From contig DATJNS010000522.1 of NCBI GenBank assembly GCA_035507915.1, forward strand, positions 1 to 16,246: a stretch of DNA of 16,246 bases, read 5' to 3'. A program made the translations under genes and the position numbers. The notes beneath the pieces are model-generated. The model did not search any database and had not been told where the DNA came from. It saw only the letters and a program-made list of their open reading frames with translations. This stretch comes from JACQAI01 sp035507915 (GTDB taxonomy: Bacteria; Pseudomonadota; Alphaproteobacteria; Elsterales; Elsteraceae). Shown here in pieces: positions 14,740 to 16,246 of this stretch (positions within the stretch are counted from its first letter, which is position 1; every line of letters starts with the position of its first letter).

Positions 14740-16246
14740 ACCTCGCCCACATGCTGCTGCGCACCGCGCGCAGCTTCCCCGAGCGCACCGCGATCGCCGT
14801 CGGCACGCGTCCGGTGGCGAATTTCGCGGCGCTCGCCCGGCGCGCCGGCGCGATGGCAGGCGCGCTCCGCACGCGCCACGGCCTCGCGCCCGGCGAGCGC
14901 GTCGCGCTGACCATGACGAACTCGCCCGACACGATCCCGGCGATGTTCGCCTGCTGGATCGCCGGGCTGTGCACGGTGCCGATCAACGCCCGCCTGCATC
15001 CCAAGGAGTTCGAGTACATCCTCGGCCATTCCGGCGCGCGGCTGTGCATCACGACGCCGGATCTCGAAGCCAAGATCGCGCCGCTCGGCGCGAGCCTGCC
15101 CGAGCTGCGCGCACTGCTGACCACCGGCACACCGGCGTTTCGCAAGCTCGACGAGGCCGAGCCGCTCGACGCCGCCGACGTGCGACCCGACGACCCCGCC
15201 TGGCTGTTCTACACCAGCGGCACCACCGGACGGCCCAAGGGCGCGACCCTGACCCACCGCAACCTCGCGTTCGCCAGCATGGCGTACTACGCCGACATCG
15301 ATTTTCTCGACGAGCACGGCGTGCTGATCCATGCCGCGCCGATGTCGCACGGCTCCGGCCTCTACGTGCTGCCGCACATCAATCGCGGCGCCGCGCACGT
15401 GATCCCGGAGAGCGGCCACTTCGACCCGGCCGAGATGATCGCGCTGATCAACACGCACGAGAACGTCAGCTTCTTCGCCGCGCCCACCATGGTCACGCGC
15501 CTGCTCAACAGCCCGGCGGCCGGCGCGCTCGAGGCGCGGCGGCTGCGCACGATCGTCTATGGCGGCGGCCCGATGTACGTCGCCGACCTCGAACGCGCGC
15601 TGGCGCTGTGGGGCCCGCGGCTGGCGCAAATATACGGCCAGGGCGAGAGCCCGATGACGATCACCTGCCTGTCGAAGGCGGCGCACGCGGATGGCGCGCA
15701 TCCGCGCTACGCCGATCGCCTGGCCTCGGTCGGCGTGGCGTTCACCGGCGTCGAGGTGCGCGTCGTCGACCCCGACGACCGGCCGCTGCCGGCGGGCGAG
15801 ATCGGCGAGATCGTGACGCGCAGCGACTGCGTGATGGCGGGCTACTGGCGCAACGACGAAGCGAGCGCCGAGACCTTGCGCGGCGGCTGGCTGCACACCG
15901 GCGACATGGGCGCGCTCGACGCCGACGGGCTGCTCACCCTCAAGGACCGCTCGAAGGACATGATCATCCGCGGCGGCACCAACATCTATCCGCGCGAGAT
16001 CGAGGAAGTGCTGCTGCGCCATGCCGGGGTGCTCGAGGTCGCCGTGGTCGGCCGCCCCGATCCCGATCTCGGCGAGACGGTCGAGGCGTTCGTGGTCGCA
16101 CGGCCCGGCGCGCCGCCGCCCGAGTCCGAGCTCGAGGCCTTGTGCCTCGACAACGTCGCGCGCTTCAAGCGGCCCCGCCGCTACCACTTCGTCGACAGCC
16201 TGCCGAAGAACAACTACGGCAAGGTGCTCAAGACCGAGCTGCGCGC
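14736..16246 (+). CDS. AMP-forming acyl-CoA synthetase (ANL superfamily), C-terminal few residues missing
   Basis: At least 503 codons from GTG 14736, open to the right edge. The enzyme activates a carboxylic acid to acyl-AMP and then acyl-CoA. Core motifs: YTSGTTGRPKG (159-169, ATP phosphate loop), APMSHGSG region, YGQGES (300-305, in place of YGxTE), LHTGDMGALDADG (386-398, adenylate ribose contact Asp390), KDRSKDMIIRGGTNIYPREIEEVL (starting at 403, hinge and domain switch), and PKNNYGKVLKTELR (490-503) with the catalytic lysine Lys496. Only a few C-terminal residues should be missing. The substrate is not predictable; aryl, medium-chain and branched acids are possible. Start chosen by the GTGA overlap with the hydrolase gene; the next Met is at codon 6. 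Its presence after the importer and CoA-transferase genes supports an acid-activation theme. Confidence 0.93.
   Translation, partial: MNLAHMLLRTARSFPERTAIAVGTRPVANFAALARRAGAMAGALRTRHGLAPGERVALTMTNSPDTIPAMFACWIAGLCTVPINARLHPKEFEYILGHSGARLCITTPDLEAKIAPLGASLPELRALLTTGTPAFRKLDEAEPLDAADVRPDDPAWLFYTSGTTGRPKGATLTHRNLAFASMAYYADIDFLDEHGVLIHAAPMSHGSGLYVLPHINRGAAHVIPESGHFDPAEMIALINTHENVSFFAAPTMVTRLLNSPAAGALEARRLRTIVYGGGPMYVADLERALALWGPRLAQIYGQGESPMTITCLSKAAHADGAHPRYADRLASVGVAFTGVEVRVVDPDDRPLPAGEIGEIVTRSDCVMAGYWRNDEASAETLRGGWLHTGDMGALDADGLLTLKDRSKDMIIRGGTNIYPREIEEVLLRHAGVLEVAVVGRPDPDLGETVEAFVVARPGAPPPESELEALCLDNVARFKRPRRYHFVDSLPKNNYGKVLKTELR

Overview
The window is GC-rich, densely coded DNA with no gap longer than about 190 bp, no RNA genes, no CRISPR array and no insertion sequence. 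Gene content (CaiB/BaiF CoA-transferase, crotonase, MmgE/PrpD, AfuA-type binding protein with a fused two-domain permease, stand-alone CoxG, acyl-CoA synthetase), GTG starts in GTGA overlaps and two intergenic palindromic repeats suggest a metabolically versatile, free-living alphaproteobacterium (Rhodospirillales or Hyphomicrobiales type). The lineage is inference; there is no marker gene here.

Left part (1-6.5 kb). A minus-strand set runs from coxG (1845) through an inositol-monophosphatase-family enzyme, coupled to coxG by a GTGA overlap, to a methyltransferase of TylF-like type that leaves the window at base 1. Divergent from coxG is an EamA/DMT transporter. It is followed 39 bp later by a 595-aa protein that I read as a degenerate GGDEF plus degenerate EAL protein. 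Convergent with that, 21 bp away, is a 567-aa mostly helical protein of unknown function, with a clean 7-bp inverted repeat just upstream of its start.

Middle part (6.6-13.1 kb). A minus-strand pair encodes a family III CoA-transferase and a crotonase-fold protein that lacks both hydratase glutamates. Divergent from it is a plus-strand set: periplasmic binding protein, fused double permease, and, after a palindromic repeat, an MmgE/PrpD-family enzyme. No ATP-binding subunit for the transporter is present.

Right part (13.1 kb to end). An SDR-fold protein on the minus strand ends 3 bp from the PrpD-like gene. It is divergent from an alpha/beta-hydrolase-fold gene, which is translationally coupled (GTGA) to an AMP-forming acyl-CoA synthetase cut by the window end within a few codons of its C-terminus.

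Taken together, bases 6.6-16.2 kb look like an uptake-and-activation locus for an organic acid: periplasmic capture and import, CoA activation by ligase or CoA transfer, then crotonase, PrpD-like and SDR steps. The substrate is not deducible. The most unusual point is that three of these proteins (crotonase, SDR, alpha/beta hydrolase) keep the fold but lack the family's textbook catalytic residues. The other is the GGDEF/EAL-like protein beside an unrecognised convergent partner.
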